The notes: generated from the sequence alone by a model not told the origin. A DNA stretch of 64,000 nt from Dyadobacter luticola (GCF_005860805.1 NZ_VCEJ01000002.1:1162375-1226374); one strand, 5' to 3'; shown: positions 19,801 to 28,782, counted from the stretch's first letter. Numbers and translations are program-made.

Positions 19801-19868
19801 GCGCCGTGTTTAAAGACCATAGAGACTGAGTTGGTGGATTTTTGAATTAAATTGTTGAGGTAAACCAT
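16812..19868 (-). CDS. large periplasmic tetratricopeptide-repeat protein
   Basis: A 1018-residue protein made almost wholly of TPR units (A-YYEKGNY-A-Y-L type repeats from residue 50 to the end, more than 20 by eye). The start MVYLNN precedes a second possible start, MVFKHG (19820), which better fits the signal-like segment FGMLLYVGASSVMAQ. The repeats include YbgF/BamD-like runs (FQLADIDFQNQSYSAAVKGF, YPDSPSASSALEGI), so the protein is probably a scaffold in the periplasm. It is the first gene of the minus-strand run TPR, beta-barrel, HU/SPOR. This gene order recurs in Bacteroidota as far as I recall. The exact function is unknown. Confidence 0.85.
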   Translation of the reverse strand: MVYLNNLIQKSTNSVSMVFKHGATTTFGMLLYVGASSVMAQNTLSITEPEAHFRNGLEYYEKSNFVAARQEFGEFLNTQDKLLSTSDYNKVTAEYYVAVTGLYLNYPEAEVQVDRFVKNHAEHPKAQQIYGDLGRYYYEAGNYEKAITYLEKAVQVNGTAESTYQLAMSYYNTKQPDLALPLFNQVKTEASFANAGDASFYAGVINYQKNNFDAAYEDFKRIEDHPFYKNEAPNWIISSLYQLKKYDELLQYGEKILTQQRGNTKLDDVALYVAEVYYEKGDYAGAVKAYERYKRMRPGTVPPSVALHYGHSQFRTGNFEGTIKELKPVGSGKDSVSQYASYLLGVSYLKTNNLSNALTSFDNAARLDFNTTVQEEASYNHAKVQLKTGNNAEAVKEFTNFMAKYPQSKHTEEATELVAEGYASSSNSSTAIKYIEGLKTRNAKINGTYQRLTFNQGVTDFNQERYDQAIAMFDKSLKFPIDPEISNSAAFYKAEATYGLKRVDEAAALYTQISKNGKSGLYGRKSLYALGYIYYNQKKYAQALPYFKEFTNNIEGMDAQMIEDAYSRLADCYLAAKNYNEAIRTYEQVAAKGKVDKDYALFQKARAYVYMNREPEARKQFEQLISQYPQSRYLDDAYFQLADIDFQNQSYSAAVKGFTRMINEKPKSTIIPAALLRRAQSYYNLQVYEQAIVDFRRILTDYPDSPSASSALEGIQESYTAVGRPEEFTQVLGVVRKNNPGNEKLEEVEFDNVRNLYYAEKYENAINSLQQFLSSYPASKHQYDAHYFIASSYDKLGKVNEALQAYSKVVQENRSTFVAASAQRSAELEIGRGNFNNAVTNFRVLLRNSESKKEQTQAWIGLMDTYYTLKSYDSTLYYAKEVVNVGNVVPGGVGKAQLYMGKVPYEKGDLKKAAEEFKKVMSSSKDEFGAEASYWSAMILNKEKKYKEAETAIIEMGKNFEGYDYWRARSFILLADVYVGMNEVGQAKATLNSIIENSDDKEAVELAKEKLTQIEKLK

Positions 19869-19981
19869 ATCTATCTAAAAGACTGTTTTAGCTGACACTT
19901 ACCGCCCAAAATTCGTTTGCTATCTAACGAAAAGTGTACTAAAACCGTATACGTCGCGATTTTGTATTGCCCTATACAGAC

Positions 19982-20233
19982 CTAAAACACAACATTATTA
20001 CGTTTCAGCGTGTCCGAAAAGTCATCATGCATTGCATCAAACCGGCGACTGACCGCACTGATAAAATCATTATCTATACATTGTTCCAGCTCGGGAAGCT
20101 CCTGAATCTCATAATCATCGATTTTGTAAGTCTGCTCATACATGCCTGACTCTACTTTGATGATATATTTGCTGTTCCACTGGTAGAGGCCGATCTTGAA
20201 TTGCGGGTTGGGTATATCTTTAATGTATCTCAT
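19982..20233 (-). CDS. small conserved Bacteroidota protein of unknown function
   Basis: An 83-residue acidic cytoplasmic protein that starts MRYIKDIPNPQFKIGLYQWN and continues with KYIIKVESGMYEQTYKID. Similar short proteins are widespread in Bacteroidota, so I consider it real despite its length. No domain with known function and no signal peptide are visible. The next gene starts divergently only 15 bases away, so their promoters would overlap each other's coding regions. Confidence 0.72.
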   Translation of the reverse strand: MRYIKDIPNPQFKIGLYQWNSKYIIKVESGMYEQTYKIDDYEIQELPELEQCIDNDFISAVSRRFDAMHDDFSDTLKRNNVVF

Positions 20234-20248
20234 TTAATTGTTGTCAGA

Positions 20249-21280
20249 ATGCGTAACTTGTTCATTATCATATTAGCACTAAATATTTTAGTTGAATTTT
20301 CAGGTTGTTCAGGCCAAAATAAGAAAGATGCTGCTGATTTTTTCCTAAAAGGAAATCAATCACTAAGTCAAAAGAACTATGCCGAGGCAATCCGTTTTTA
20401 CGACGAAGCGATCGCCAAAAATGCAGATTTTTCGGACGCCTATCTTAACAAAGGGATAACTTTATTGAAACTGGAACAGGCTGATAAGGCGGCGGAGGTT
20501 TTGACAGAAGCGATTAAGATTGACCCATCTCTCGTCCAGGCAAATCTCGTTCGCGCCGAATCCATGCTTCGCCTCGGTCAGTTGCGTGAAGCAGCGGAGA
20601 ATTTAAAGCATATAGAAAAACAATATGCAGACTCTTCTTCCTATCATTTGCTGAAAGGAAACTTACTGCAAGCCCAGAGCGAGCCGACTCAGGCGATTTC
20701 GGAATACGATCGGGCAATTGCACTTGACAAGCGGAACATTGAAGCGTACATCAACCGGGGTGCGGTATACTATGCATTGCATTCGTACAAAATTGCAAAG
20801 CTCGATTTCCAGTCAGCCATCGTGCTGGATCCTGCGCAGCCACAAGCATTGAACAACCTGGGATTAATTTTTATGCACGAGCAGCAGTGGTCCTCTGCCC
20901 TCTCCTGTTTTGATAAAATCCTGAATCGGAACCCAGCAGATGCGTATGCTTTAAATAACAAAGGCTACACACTCATGCAAACCGGCGAACTCGCAAAAGC
21001 AAAAGATCTGATTGATAAGTCGCTGGAAATCCTGCCAAAAAATGGCTACGCGCTTCGCAACCTCGGTGTCTATTATAGAAAAAGTAATCAAAATGAAAAA
21101 GCCCTGGAAGCATTTTCCAAGGCCATCGAAATCGCTGAGCCTGTTGATCAGTTATACGGCTTGACCGGCCAGACTTACTACGATCAAAAGAAACTCAAAG
21201 AAGCCTGTGAAATCTGGAAGCAGGGTGTTGTACTGAAAGATTCTATTTCAGTAGCGTCCGCAGCGAAATACTGTCATTAA
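20249..21280 (+). CDS. TPR lipoprotein
   Basis: I place the start at 20249 (MRNLFIIILALNILVEFSGC), where a lipobox FSGC ends the signal, rather than at 20201, which would overlap the divergent gene. The 343-residue protein holds about eight tetratricopeptide repeats (AIRFYDEAIAKNADFSDAYL, NIEAYINRGAVYYALHSYK, ALNNLGLIFMHEQQW, GYALRNLGVYYRKSNQNE). It probably sits on the periplasmic face of the membrane as a scaffold. Its last 4 bases overlap the end of menD on the other strand. Confidence 0.82.
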   Translation: MRNLFIIILALNILVEFSGCSGQNKKDAADFFLKGNQSLSQKNYAEAIRFYDEAIAKNADFSDAYLNKGITLLKLEQADKAAEVLTEAIKIDPSLVQANLVRAESMLRLGQLREAAENLKHIEKQYADSSSYHLLKGNLLQAQSEPTQAISEYDRAIALDKRNIEAYINRGAVYYALHSYKIAKLDFQSAIVLDPAQPQALNNLGLIFMHEQQWSSALSCFDKILNRNPADAYALNNKGYTLMQTGELAKAKDLIDKSLEILPKNGYALRNLGVYYRKSNQNEKALEAFSKAIEIAEPVDQLYGLTGQTYYDQKKLKEACEIWKQGVVLKDSISVASAAKYCH

Positions 21281-22998
21281 AAACTTTGTTCACGCGCTTG
21301 CCGCCTCAGTTCTCTCCAAACCTTTTCATTTTCATAAGGATCAGTAAAAATCTCCAGCAAACTGATTGACTGGCCTGTCCAGAACTGTAGTAGAACTGAT
21401 TCGAGCTCTTCAAGATCCGAAGCTTTAAAATAGCTTATTGCTGAATCTTCACAAGTACGCCTTGCAGAAAATGAATGTCTCGTTTCAAAAAATTCCTCCA
21501 TTTCCGGCAAGCCGGTCGGCCCATCGATCATTCTGAAAATATTTCCCCCAGCATTGTTAAGTACAATTATTTTCAAATTCTCCGGCAGCGATTTATTCAA
21601 GAACCCGTTCCGGTCATATAGGAATGCCACGTCGCCTACAATCAAAACTGTCGGCTGACCGTTCACCATCGCAGCACCAATTGCTGTACTCACGCAGCCG
21701 TCAATTCCACTCGTTCCACGATTGGAAAAAATTCCAGAAACATGTTCCGGCATACCTAGCATATTTAGATATCGAATCGACATACTATTTGCTACATGTA
21801 ACTGATATGAACTTTTTAATGACTTAATACTTAAATCTATTCCAGTTAAATCATTTAACGATGTTAGATTTTCGAGGTATTCATGCTTCAAACGACCGGA
21901 AACTGTGTTTTTAGCGCTCCAAGTAAGTCCAAATGCTTCATCATTTTCAGGATCAACATTTTGAGTAAATAGTTGATAATCAATTTTCTCAAAGAGTGAT
22001 TCAAAGAAATAAGTCGGTGATATAGGCAGAAATCTGGACACGGATTGCGTCGGATCAGCCAGAATGTTATCCAGGCCGATATGCCAATGTTGCTTTGGCG
22101 TGTTTTTTCTCAGGAAGTTCTTTAAATCCTTTGAAATAAATGATAAACCAGCAGTGATAAGAAGGTCAGGCTGTAATTCTGTTACTTCTGGAAAGCTCAA
22201 AAATAGGTCGTGATTCCCAATAAACTGGTTGCCATTTAGATTTGAAATGCAGTCCCCAACTATCGGAATTCCCCACTCATCAGAAATCTGCGCGAGCACC
22301 CGACTTAACCTTTCATCCGGACCGTGCTGACCAATCGCAATAAGTATCTTCTTAGAATCATCCCATTCATTTAAAATGTCCATCCATTGATCAGGCGACA
22401 AAATCCGGTCCGGCTCTTGCCTTTTGATGATCCTAAGATTAGCCGACTGCTTCCAAGTTTCAGAAGCCTGCGGATAGAATGGTTCGCGTATCGGAATGTT
22501 AATGTGCACCGGGCCGTAAGGAAGTGCCGCGGCAACATTGATAGCTTCATTCACCGTTCTGCTGATCGACCACTGTACATCCTTATGGCCATAATCCGGC
22601 GACAGTTCAAAAGCTTTCTTTACGTGCTTTCCATAAATGTCGTTTTGGTAGATCGTTTGCCCGTCATATTGGTGCAGCCACTCTTTTGGGCGGTCGGCTG
22701 TTAAAATTAATAGCGGAATCTGCTGAAAAAACGCCTCTGAGACGGCCGGAGCAAAATTATAAGCTGCACTCCCGGAAGTACAAATCAGAACAACTGGAAC
22801 GCGGATTTGCTGCGCCATTCCCATTGCAATAAAGCCCGCCGAGCGCTCGTCAATACAAACATGCGTCTTAAAGCCGCCATGACGCGCAAAAGCTAATGTG
22901 AGCGCCGCGCTGCGAGATCCCGGAGAAATAACTACATGCCGGATTCCATGACCGTAACAAATGGCCGCCAGATCTATTATTGGTTGTAAAATAGCCAT
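21277..22998 (-). CDS. menD: 2-succinyl-5-enolpyruvyl-6-hydroxy-3-cyclohexene-1-carboxylate synthase
   Basis: A 573-residue thiamine-diphosphate enzyme of the menaquinone pathway. It joins isochorismate and 2-oxoglutarate-derived succinic semialdehyde. The N-terminal part has VVISPGSRSAALTLAFARH and SGSAAYNFAPAVSEAF, the substrate-binding signatures of MenD. The C-terminal ThDP and Mg-binding motif is VGDVAFLYDRNGFL. Menaquinone is the main quinone of Bacteroidota. No other men gene adjoins it here. Confidence 0.93.
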   Translation of the reverse strand: MAILQPIIDLAAICYGHGIRHVVISPGSRSAALTLAFARHGGFKTHVCIDERSAGFIAMGMAQQIRVPVVLICTSGSAAYNFAPAVSEAFFQQIPLLILTADRPKEWLHQYDGQTIYQNDIYGKHVKKAFELSPDYGHKDVQWSISRTVNEAINVAAALPYGPVHINIPIREPFYPQASETWKQSANLRIIKRQEPDRILSPDQWMDILNEWDDSKKILIAIGQHGPDERLSRVLAQISDEWGIPIVGDCISNLNGNQFIGNHDLFLSFPEVTELQPDLLITAGLSFISKDLKNFLRKNTPKQHWHIGLDNILADPTQSVSRFLPISPTYFFESLFEKIDYQLFTQNVDPENDEAFGLTWSAKNTVSGRLKHEYLENLTSLNDLTGIDLSIKSLKSSYQLHVANSMSIRYLNMLGMPEHVSGIFSNRGTSGIDGCVSTAIGAAMVNGQPTVLIVGDVAFLYDRNGFLNKSLPENLKIIVLNNAGGNIFRMIDGPTGLPEMEEFFETRHSFSARRTCEDSAISYFKASDLEELESVLLQFWTGQSISLLEIFTDPYENEKVWRELRRQAREQSF

Positions 22999-23010
22999 GA
23001 CATAAATGAA

Positions 23011-23033
23011 AATAGCCTCATGATGAGGCTATT
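23011..23033 (-). terminator. terminator after the sigma-70 gene
   Basis: AATAGCCTCA, loop TGA, TGAGGCTATT is a perfect 10-bp stem. On the minus strand it is followed by TTCATTT. It separates the sigma gene from menD. Confidence 0.7.
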
Positions 23034-23071
23034 AAAAAATATTCAAACTCTTCTAAAAGAAACCCGGAACA

Positions 23072-23935
23072 TTAACCCAGGTAAGTTTTCAAAGCTTTGC
23101 TTCTGGATACGTGGCGCAATCTTCTGATCGCTTTTTCTTTGATCTGGCGTACGCGTTCGCGGGTGAGATTAAACTTCTCCCCTATCTCTTCCAAAGTCAT
23201 CGCATGCTCGCCATTTAAGCCGAAATACAAGGCAATTACATCTGCCTCACGCTGTGTCAAAGTGCACAATGCACGCTGAACTTCCTTCCGAAGTGACTCA
23301 TTTACAAGCCCTGAATCCGGTTTGTCTTCCAGATCATTTTCCAGGACGTCCAGCAAGCTGTTCTCTTCACCCTGTACAAAAGGAGCATCCATCGACACGT
23401 GGCGACCAGAAATTTTCATGGTATCCACAACCTCCGAAGACGAAATTTCGAGTACTTCCGCCAATTCCTCAGGAGATGGCTCACGCTCGAAGCGTTGTTC
23501 CAGCTCAGAGAAAGTCTTGGAAATTTTATTCAGCGAACCTACCCGGTTCAAAGGCAGACGAACGATACGTGACTGTTCGGCAAGTGCCTGAAGAATTGAC
23601 TGACGAATCCACCAAACTGCGTAAGAAATGAATTTAAATCCCCGTGTTTCATCAAAACGTTGTGCAGCTTTGATCAGACCGAGGTTTCCTTCATTAATCA
23701 AATCGCCCAATGAAAGGCCCTGATTCTGATATTGCTTTGCTACTGAAACTACGAAACGAAGGTTGGCTTTGGTTAATCTTTCCAGGGCAAGCTGATCGCC
23801 GTCCCTGATCTTTTGAGCTAAGGTCACCTCCTCATCCGGCGTTAACAAATCTACCTTACCGATTTCCTGCAAATATTTGTCTAACGATTGACTCTCCCGG
23901 TTGGTAATTTGCTTACTGATCTTTAGCTGTCTCAT
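23072..23935 (-). CDS. rpoD: primary RNA polymerase sigma factor (sigma-70, Bacteroidota type)
   Basis: A 287-residue sigma factor. Bacteroidota housekeeping sigmas are short because they lack region 1.1, and this length is typical. Region 1.2 is [19 protein letters not shown]. Region 2 carries [36 protein letters not shown] and [13 protein letters not shown]. Region 3 is [13 protein letters not shown]. Region 4 contains the helix-turn-helix [27 protein letters not shown]. It directs RNA polymerase to promoters of the TTG-N19-21-TAnnTTTG type, which are seen several times in this window. It lies 63 bases after pnp on the same strand. Confidence 0.95.
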   Translation of the reverse strand: MRQLKISKQITNRESQSLDKYLQEIGKVDLLTPDEEVTLAQKIRDGDQLALERLTKANLRFVVSVAKQYQNQGLSLGDLINEGNLGLIKAAQRFDETRGFKFISYAVWWIRQSILQALAEQSRIVRLPLNRVGSLNKISKTFSELEQRFEREPSPEELAEVLEISSSEVVDTMKISGRHVSMDAPFVQGEENSLLDVLENDLEDKPDSGLVNESLRKEVQRALCTLTQREADVIALYFGLNGEHAMTLEEIGEKFNLTRERVRQIKEKAIRRLRHVSRSKALKTYLG

Positions 23936-23998
23936 CTATATCTGTATTAAGTATGTTATTGACGACATTCGTTGTGTCCCTCTATCAGAAACACGGTT

Positions 23999-26134
23999 TT
24001 ACTCTTTTTTGTTCTCAGGTTTAGGAAGCAAAACCTTGCGGGACAGGCGATACTTTCCGGTCTTCTTATCGATCTCAACCAGTTTCACCTGAACCTCTTC
24101 GCCTACCTCAAGAACGCCATCCATCTTTTCAAGTCGCTCCCACTTAATCTCAGAAATATGCAGCAATCCGTCTTTGCCTGGCAGGAACTCAACAAACGCG
24201 CCGAATGGCATGATAGACTTAACTTTTCCTGAATATATTTCGCCAATTTCAGGTACCAGGATAATGCCTTTAATGCGGGCAACCGCCTTATCCATCGAAG
24301 TCTTATCCGCTGAAAATATACTTACGAAGCCAGCGCCATCTTTCTCTTCGATTGAAACCGTTGCTCCGGACTCTTTTTGAATGTCCTGAACCACTTTTCC
24401 ACCCGGTCCGATTACCGCTCCGATCATCTCGCGGTCGATCTTGATCACAACAGCACGAGGCGTATGTGGTTTCAGATCCGCACGGCTTTCGGTAATGGTT
24501 TTGTTCATTTCGCCCAGAATGTGCAATCTGCCGGCTTTTGCCTGCATCAATGCTTCTGTTAAAACTTCAAATGAAAGTCCGTTTACTTTCATATCCATCT
24601 GGCAAGCTGTAATACCAGCCTCAGTTCCAGTTACTTTGAAGTCCATATCACCCAAATGATCTTCATCACCGAGGATATCTGAAAGTACCGCATACTTACC
24701 GGTAGCTTCGTCAGAGATCAATCCCATCGCGATACCTGATACAGGTGCTTTTACTTTCAAACCTGAATCCATCAACGCAAGAGAACCTGCGCAAACCGTC
24801 GCCATCGAAGACGAACCGTTTGATTCAAGGATATCAGAAACGATGCGGATGGTGTATGGGTTGTCCTCAACCGGCGGCAAAATCTTTTTCAATGCACGCA
24901 ATGCCAGGTTTCCGTGACCTACTTCCCGACGGCCAGGTCCACGGTTTGGTTTTACTTCCCCCGTAGAAAATCCAGGGAAGTTGTAGTGCAGCATGAATTT
25001 GCTGTAACCGTATTTTAAAGGAGAATCAATGATCTGCTCATCGTTTTTGGTACCCAATGTTACCGTAGTAAGTGACTGGGTTTCACCTCTTGTGAATAAT
25101 GCTGAACCGTGCGCGTTTGGTAAAAAATCTACTTCTGATGCAATCGGTCTAACTTCATCCAGGGCGCGTCCGTCCAGACGTTTTCTTTCGTCCAAAACCA
25201 AACGGCGTGAAGCTTCCCACACCAGGTCATTGAAATATCTCTTTGCAAGCGCTTTATTCAGTTCCTCTTCCTCGCCAATTGAAGCGATAAATTCTTCCCA
25301 GACCGCTTTGAAACCATCTTTACGAACTGTTTTATTGGTAGAACCCAGCTGGGTTACAGCGTAAATTTTATCGTAAGCAAATGTTCTCAAACGCGCTTCC
25401 AGTTCCTCATCCGCTTCGTCGCCTACGTATTCTCTTTTTTCTGTTTTGCCAACTGCCGCTTCAAATTCTTTCAGCGCCAGACATTGTTCTTTAATCACTG
25501 CGTGCGCCACTTTCAAAGCCTCGATCACTTCTTCTTCCGAAACTTCGCTCATCTCACCTTCCACCATCGCAATGTCGTTGTAAGTAGCACCTACCATCAG
25601 GTCTAATGTAGCGCGCTCCAATTCGGCCGAACCCGGGTTCACAACATATGCACCGTCGATTTTGGCAACACGCACCTCTGAAACAGGACCGCCAAAAGGA
25701 ATGTCCGACGCAGCCAGTGCAGCAGATGCCGCCAATGCAGCCAATGCATCCGGCAAAGCAGTCGGGTCAGCAGAGATCATCAGGATATTTACCTGAACTT
25801 CTGCGTGGTAATCGTCTGGGAACAGAGGACGAAGAACGCGGTCAACCAGGCGGCTTACCAGTACTTCACTGTCAGACAGTTTGCCTTCACGGCGTTGGAA
25901 GCTTCCAGGAATACGTCCCGCAGAAGCAAATTTTTCCTGATAATCAACCGATAACGGAAGAAAATCAAGGCCTTCCTTAATATCTTTATTAGCAACCACG
26001 GTTGCCAGCAGCATGGTGTTACCCAATCTTACGACTACCGAGCCATCGGCTTGCTTCGCTAATTTGCCTGTTTCAATAGTGATTTCCCTACCATCGGGCA
26101 AGGGTATAGTCTTAGTAACTATATTAAAGAGCAT
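23999..26134 (-). CDS. pnp: polyribonucleotide nucleotidyltransferase (PNPase)
   Basis: I use the ATG at 26134 ([15 protein letters not shown]) and not the longer frame from a TTG at 26194, because homologs begin here and the longer start lies inside the terminator stem. The protein has about 711 residues: two RNase PH domains (first [19 protein letters not shown] to [13 protein letters not shown], second [13 protein letters not shown] to SGIAMGLI), a KH domain ([20 protein letters not shown]) and a C-terminal S1 domain ([20 protein letters not shown]). It degrades RNA 3' to 5' with phosphate and acts in mRNA turnover. It follows rpsO, the gene order found in most bacteria. Confidence 0.96.
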   Translation of the reverse strand: MLFNIVTKTIPLPDGREITIETGKLAKQADGSVVVRLGNTMLLATVVANKDIKEGLDFLPLSVDYQEKFASAGRIPGSFQRREGKLSDSEVLVSRLVDRVLRPLFPDDYHAEVQVNILMISADPTALPDALAALAASAALAASDIPFGGPVSEVRVAKIDGAYVVNPGSAELERATLDLMVGATYNDIAMVEGEMSEVSEEEVIEALKVAHAVIKEQCLALKEFEAAVGKTEKREYVGDEADEELEARLRTFAYDKIYAVTQLGSTNKTVRKDGFKAVWEEFIASIGEEEELNKALAKRYFNDLVWEASRRLVLDERKRLDGRALDEVRPIASEVDFLPNAHGSALFTRGETQSLTTVTLGTKNDEQIIDSPLKYGYSKFMLHYNFPGFSTGEVKPNRGPGRREVGHGNLALRALKKILPPVEDNPYTIRIVSDILESNGSSSMATVCAGSLALMDSGLKVKAPVSGIAMGLISDEATGKYAVLSDILGDEDHLGDMDFKVTGTEAGITACQMDMKVNGLSFEVLTEALMQAKAGRLHILGEMNKTITESRADLKPHTPRAVVIKIDREMIGAVIGPGGKVVQDIQKESGATVSIEEKDGAGFVSIFSADKTSMDKAVARIKGIILVPEIGEIYSGKVKSIMPFGAFVEFLPGKDGLLHISEIKWERLEKMDGVLEVGEEVQVKLVEIDKKTGKYRLSRKVLLPKPENKKE

Positions 26135-26194
26135 AAAATGATGTGATTTTTGTAGCTGTAAAACGCCATCCTGACGTCTTTTAATTTTCCGCAA

Positions 26195-26235
26195 AAAATC
26201 AGGGAACTGTCATAATGATGAAGTTCCCTGATTTT
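26195..26235 (-). terminator. strong hairpin between rpsO and pnp
   Basis: AAAATCAGGGAACT (26195-26208) pairs perfectly with AGTTCCCTGATTTT (26222-26235), a 14-bp stem around a 13-base loop. On the minus strand the stem is followed by T residues (complement of the A run starting at 26193). It should stop much of the rpsO transcript before pnp, or be a processing site. Confidence 0.82.
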
Positions 26236-26238
26236 GAC

Positions 26239-26514
26239 TTACTTACGAATGTTCAATTCGGCAATAATCGCACGATAGCGGCTAATGTCATTTTTGAAAA
26301 GATAGTCCAGCAATCTTCTGCGCTTTCCTACCATTTTAAGAAGACCAAGACGGGTGTCGTTGTCTTTTTTGTGCGTTTTCAAGTGCTCGTTCAAATAGTT
26401 GATACGGTACGTGAACAATGCAATTTGAGATTCAGCAGATCCAGTGTCTGCACTCTCTTTTTTAAAACCTTTCGATTCGAAGATCTCGCTCTTCTTTTCC
26501 GCGGTTAAATACAT
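26239..26514 (-). CDS. rpsO: 30S ribosomal protein S15
   Basis: A 91-residue protein, close to the 89 residues usual for S15, which binds 16S rRNA helices 20-22 early in 30S assembly. Family landmarks are [42 protein letters not shown] and [14 protein letters not shown]15 controls its own mRNA in several bacteria, and a hairpin is present in this gene's leader (26548-26564). Confidence 0.96.
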   Translation of the reverse strand: MYLTAEKKSEIFESKGFKKESADTGSAESQIALFTYRINYLNEHLKTHKKDNDTRLGLLKMVGKRRRLLDYLFKNDISRYRAIIAELNIRK

Positions 26515-26547
26515 GATTGTAACAACAGATTAATTATATGAAGCATA

Positions 26548-26564
26548 TACAGCACCTTGCTGTA
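26548..26564 (-). promoter_or_regulatory. small hairpin in the rpsO leader
   Basis: On the minus strand TACAGC, loop AAGGT, GCTGTA forms a 6-bp stem about 35 bases upstream of the rpsO ATG and downstream of the promoter element. It may be part of an S15 autoregulatory structure. The stem is short, so this is tentative. Confidence 0.35.
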
Positions 26565-26574
26565 AATAAGGCTG

Positions 26575-26582
26575 CAAAAGTA
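26575..26582 (-). promoter_or_regulatory. TACTTTTG -7 element for rpsO
   Basis: The minus strand reads TACTTTTG, matching TAnnTTTG, about 60 bases before the rpsO ATG. The upstream 20 bases are A/T only, with no clear TTTG at the -33 position. Confidence 0.5.
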
Positions 26583-26615
26583 GCACTTTTATAATTATTT
26601 TAAAAATATAATTTG

Positions 26616-28112
26616 CTATGATTGGATAAGCCGTGATTTGCCGAATCTACTTACCCATTTGGATTTTATTCTCTTGAAGAACATCTGATATACATCTTTT
26701 TCAAACAGCCGTGAGTCGCTCCTGGCTTTGTCAATAAAGTAGATACCCGACAATAAGAGCACCGAATTTGCCATCCAGGCACCGATTGGCACCGCCAGCA
26801 AGCCTTCTTTCACCCATTTATCACCCTGGTTGGTCAATACGTAAAGCAGAATAAAAAATAAAATCGAAACCAGCACAGGTACACCAAACCCACCTTTTTT
26901 AATGATAGCTCCCAGTGGCGCACCGATTAAAAACATGATCAGACAAGAAATTGCCTGGGTATATTTATGGTGTTTTTCCAATTCATACTTACTCGCATCT
27001 TTCAGCTTCGTCTGCAGATATTCCGTTTGCGATTTGGTATAACTCAGCATACTATTCGCAGCGCTCTTGGTGTTTTGCAGGATCTCTTTTTTCAAACTAT
27101 CTGAAACCGGCTTAACCAGCAAAGAGTCAATCCATTTCCCTTTTTTAATGGTCTTGTCAGTACCCTCGCGGTAGTTATAGGAATAATATTGCTGACTGCC
27201 CGCTACCAGATTCTTCCTGGTTTCCTGATAAGAGTTACGCAGCGAATCTGCCGTGGAAGTCAGATCGCTGATGTTCTTCATGAACTCGTGGTATTTAAAC
27301 TGACCCTCATCCGTCCGTTTCATGCCGAAAGAAGAAAGGCTTTCCGTCAACCGGTAATGTTTGAACGAGTTACGACTGAAATTGGAATAAGCCTGTGTAG
27401 CGCCCGTCGGCGAGGCAATGTATACCGGCCGCGAATTGGCGGAATTGGTTTCATCCGTATACCGCGTCCCGTTGTAAAGCTCGATCACCAGGTAACGGTT
27501 CTCATTAATCGAATACATTCTGCCCGAGTCAGCGAGGATAATTTCCGTATTTCCCAGCTCGTATGACCGGTTATTATGCTTGTAAATCACCATACCGATC
27601 AGCTTTCCATTATCCTGCTTCCGGTCCACCTTAATGCTGTATCCTGGCAAATCATTGTAGAAAATTCCTTCCTTGATCTTCAAGGTAGCCTTAGTGGTTT
27701 TAATGTCATACAAAAGACTGTAACCTTTCAAATTAGCCCACGGAGATACTCTATCATTAAAAAAGAACGAAAACACACTGATAAAAAGCGCCACAAGGAA
27801 AAGCGGCAGCATGGCCCTGACGATGGAAATACCGGCACTTTTCAGCGCAGTAAGCTCAAAAAACTCTCCCAGGTTACCGAAAGCCATCAGTGACGAAAGC
27901 AATGTGGCCAGCGGAAGCGCCGTAGGAACGGTGATCAGGCTGAAAAAGAAGAATAACTGCGCGTAATCGGCAACACCAAGATCCTTGGAAACAAAGTCGT
28001 CAATGTAAAAAATCATGATCCGCATCAGGAACACGAAAACCACGACAGACATGGTGATTATAAACGGACCCCAAAATGAGGTTAAAATAAGCTTATCCAG
28101 CTTTTTCATCAA
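26616..28112 (-). CDS. LptF/LptG (YjgP/YjgQ) family permease
   Basis: A 498-residue membrane protein with the family architecture: three N-terminal membrane segments (FWGPFIITMSVVVFVFLMRIMIF and two more), a long periplasmic beta-jellyroll region (about residues 130-380), and three C-terminal segments (AISCLIMFLIGAPLGAIIKK onwards). LptF and LptG form the inner-membrane part of the LPS-exporting LptB2FG complex. The DDFVSKDLG segment after helix 2 and GAPLGAIIKKGG at helix 4 are typical. The Bacteroidota protein is longer in the middle than E. coli LptF. Which of F or G it corresponds to cannot be told. It overlaps the START-like gene by 4 bases (ATGA). Confidence 0.88.
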   Translation of the reverse strand: MMKKLDKLILTSFWGPFIITMSVVVFVFLMRIMIFYIDDFVSKDLGVADYAQLFFFFSLITVPTALPLATLLSSLMAFGNLGEFFELTALKSAGISIVRAMLPLFLVALFISVFSFFFNDRVSPWANLKGYSLLYDIKTTKATLKIKEGIFYNDLPGYSIKVDRKQDNGKLIGMVIYKHNNRSYELGNTEIILADSGRMYSINENRYLVIELYNGTRYTDETNSANSRPVYIASPTGATQAYSNFSRNSFKHYRLTESLSSFGMKRTDEGQFKYHEFMKNISDLTSTADSLRNSYQETRKNLVAGSQQYYSYNYREGTDKTIKKGKWIDSLLVKPVSDSLKKEILQNTKSAANSMLSYTKSQTEYLQTKLKDASKYELEKHHKYTQAISCLIMFLIGAPLGAIIKKGGFGVPVLVSILFFILLYVLTNQGDKWVKEGLLAVPIGAWMANSVLLLSGIYFIDKARSDSRLFEKDVYQMFFKRIKSKWVSRFGKSRLIQS

Positions 28113-28501
28113 CTACCAACTATTTCTCTAAGATTATCCATAAAACCCTCCCACAACGACGCCAGCTCATCCTGGTCCTTGTTCGACGAATAGTCGATCA
28201 CCCTCAAAAAGGTCGTCTGGGTTAACTCGCTAACTTCCAGTTTTAGTTCCAGATGATTGTTATCGAGGTTATCCTCACTCGTATTTTCAAAATCAAATCG
28301 CACGCCCTTGTTAATTCTCAATCCGGTTTGCCTGGCAATGTGGCTGTCGCCGTCCCACTGAAAATCGAAGCGGTGGTCGGGCAGGACTGTGACCTTTTCA
28401 GCAAACCATTGTTGCAGCCCTGATGGTGTAGATATATATGGAAATAATACTTTGGGCGAGGAACGCAATTCAAATTCAGTAATAAACTTATATTTTTCCA
28501 T
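28109..28501 (-). CDS. START-like domain protein
   Basis: A 130-residue protein of the START/SRPBCC helix-grip fold (FITEFELRSSPKVLFPYISTPSGLQQWFAEKV, then strands FDFQWDGDSHIARQ). It matches the START-like family widespread in Bacteroidota, in which the ligand is unknown. It overlaps the start of the LptF/G gene by 4 bases, so the two are translationally coupled. A link to lipid handling at the envelope is plausible but unproven. Confidence 0.82.
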   Translation of the reverse strand: MEKYKFITEFELRSSPKVLFPYISTPSGLQQWFAEKVTVLPDHRFDFQWDGDSHIARQTGLRINKGVRFDFENTSEDNLDNNHLELKLEVSELTQTTFLRVIDYSSNKDQDELASLWEGFMDNLREIVGS

Positions 28502-28655
28502 ACCAACTAAAATTAAAAGGTTGACCTGTCAGCAGCGGCCTTACGCGCTGATTTAAAAGTTGTAATATAGCATAATTCGAGAATAAATGCCTTTAAACTT
28601 CATTTTGGTTTTTTCACAAGATCAACAATTTTGGTGCCAAAAATACTAAAACGGG

Positions 28656-28686
28656 TTGTGCGATAAGTTTATTTAACATACTTTTG
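28656..28686 (+). promoter_or_regulatory. promoter of tRNA-Met (TTG-N20-TACTTTTG)
   Basis: A -33 TTG at 28656-28658 and a -7 TACTTTTG at 28679-28686 are 20 bases apart, exactly the Bacteroidota primary-sigma spacing. The tRNA starts 16 bases after the -7 element. This is the best-matching promoter in the window. Confidence 0.78.
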
Positions 28687-28701
28687 CACCACAATTAACT
28701 C

Positions 28702-28775
28702 GGCGGGGTAGCTCAGATGGTTAGAGCGTAGGATTCATAACCCTAAGGTCGGCAGTTCGATCCTGCTCCCCGCTA
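28702..28775 (+). tRNA. tRNA-Met (anticodon CAT)
   Basis: A 74-base cloverleaf. The acceptor stem GGCGGGG pairs with CCCCGCT (final G-U), and the D arm begins TAGCTCAG. The anticodon loop is TTCATAA, with CAT at the centre. The T arm is GGCAG-TTCGATC-CTGCT, and the discriminator base is A. The CCA end is not encoded (CATT follows), as is common in Bacteroidota. The G1-U72 pair and the absence of three G-C pairs in the anticodon stem exclude the initiator. An isoleucine tRNA with a modified CAT anticodon cannot be fully excluded. Confidence 0.93.
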
Positions 28776-28782
28776 CATTGAC

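Noticed and set aside
28702..28775. Possibility of a tRNA-linked integration (att) site
   Set aside because: No integrase and no repeat of the tRNA 3' end was noticed downstream; the ABC transporter gene follows normally.
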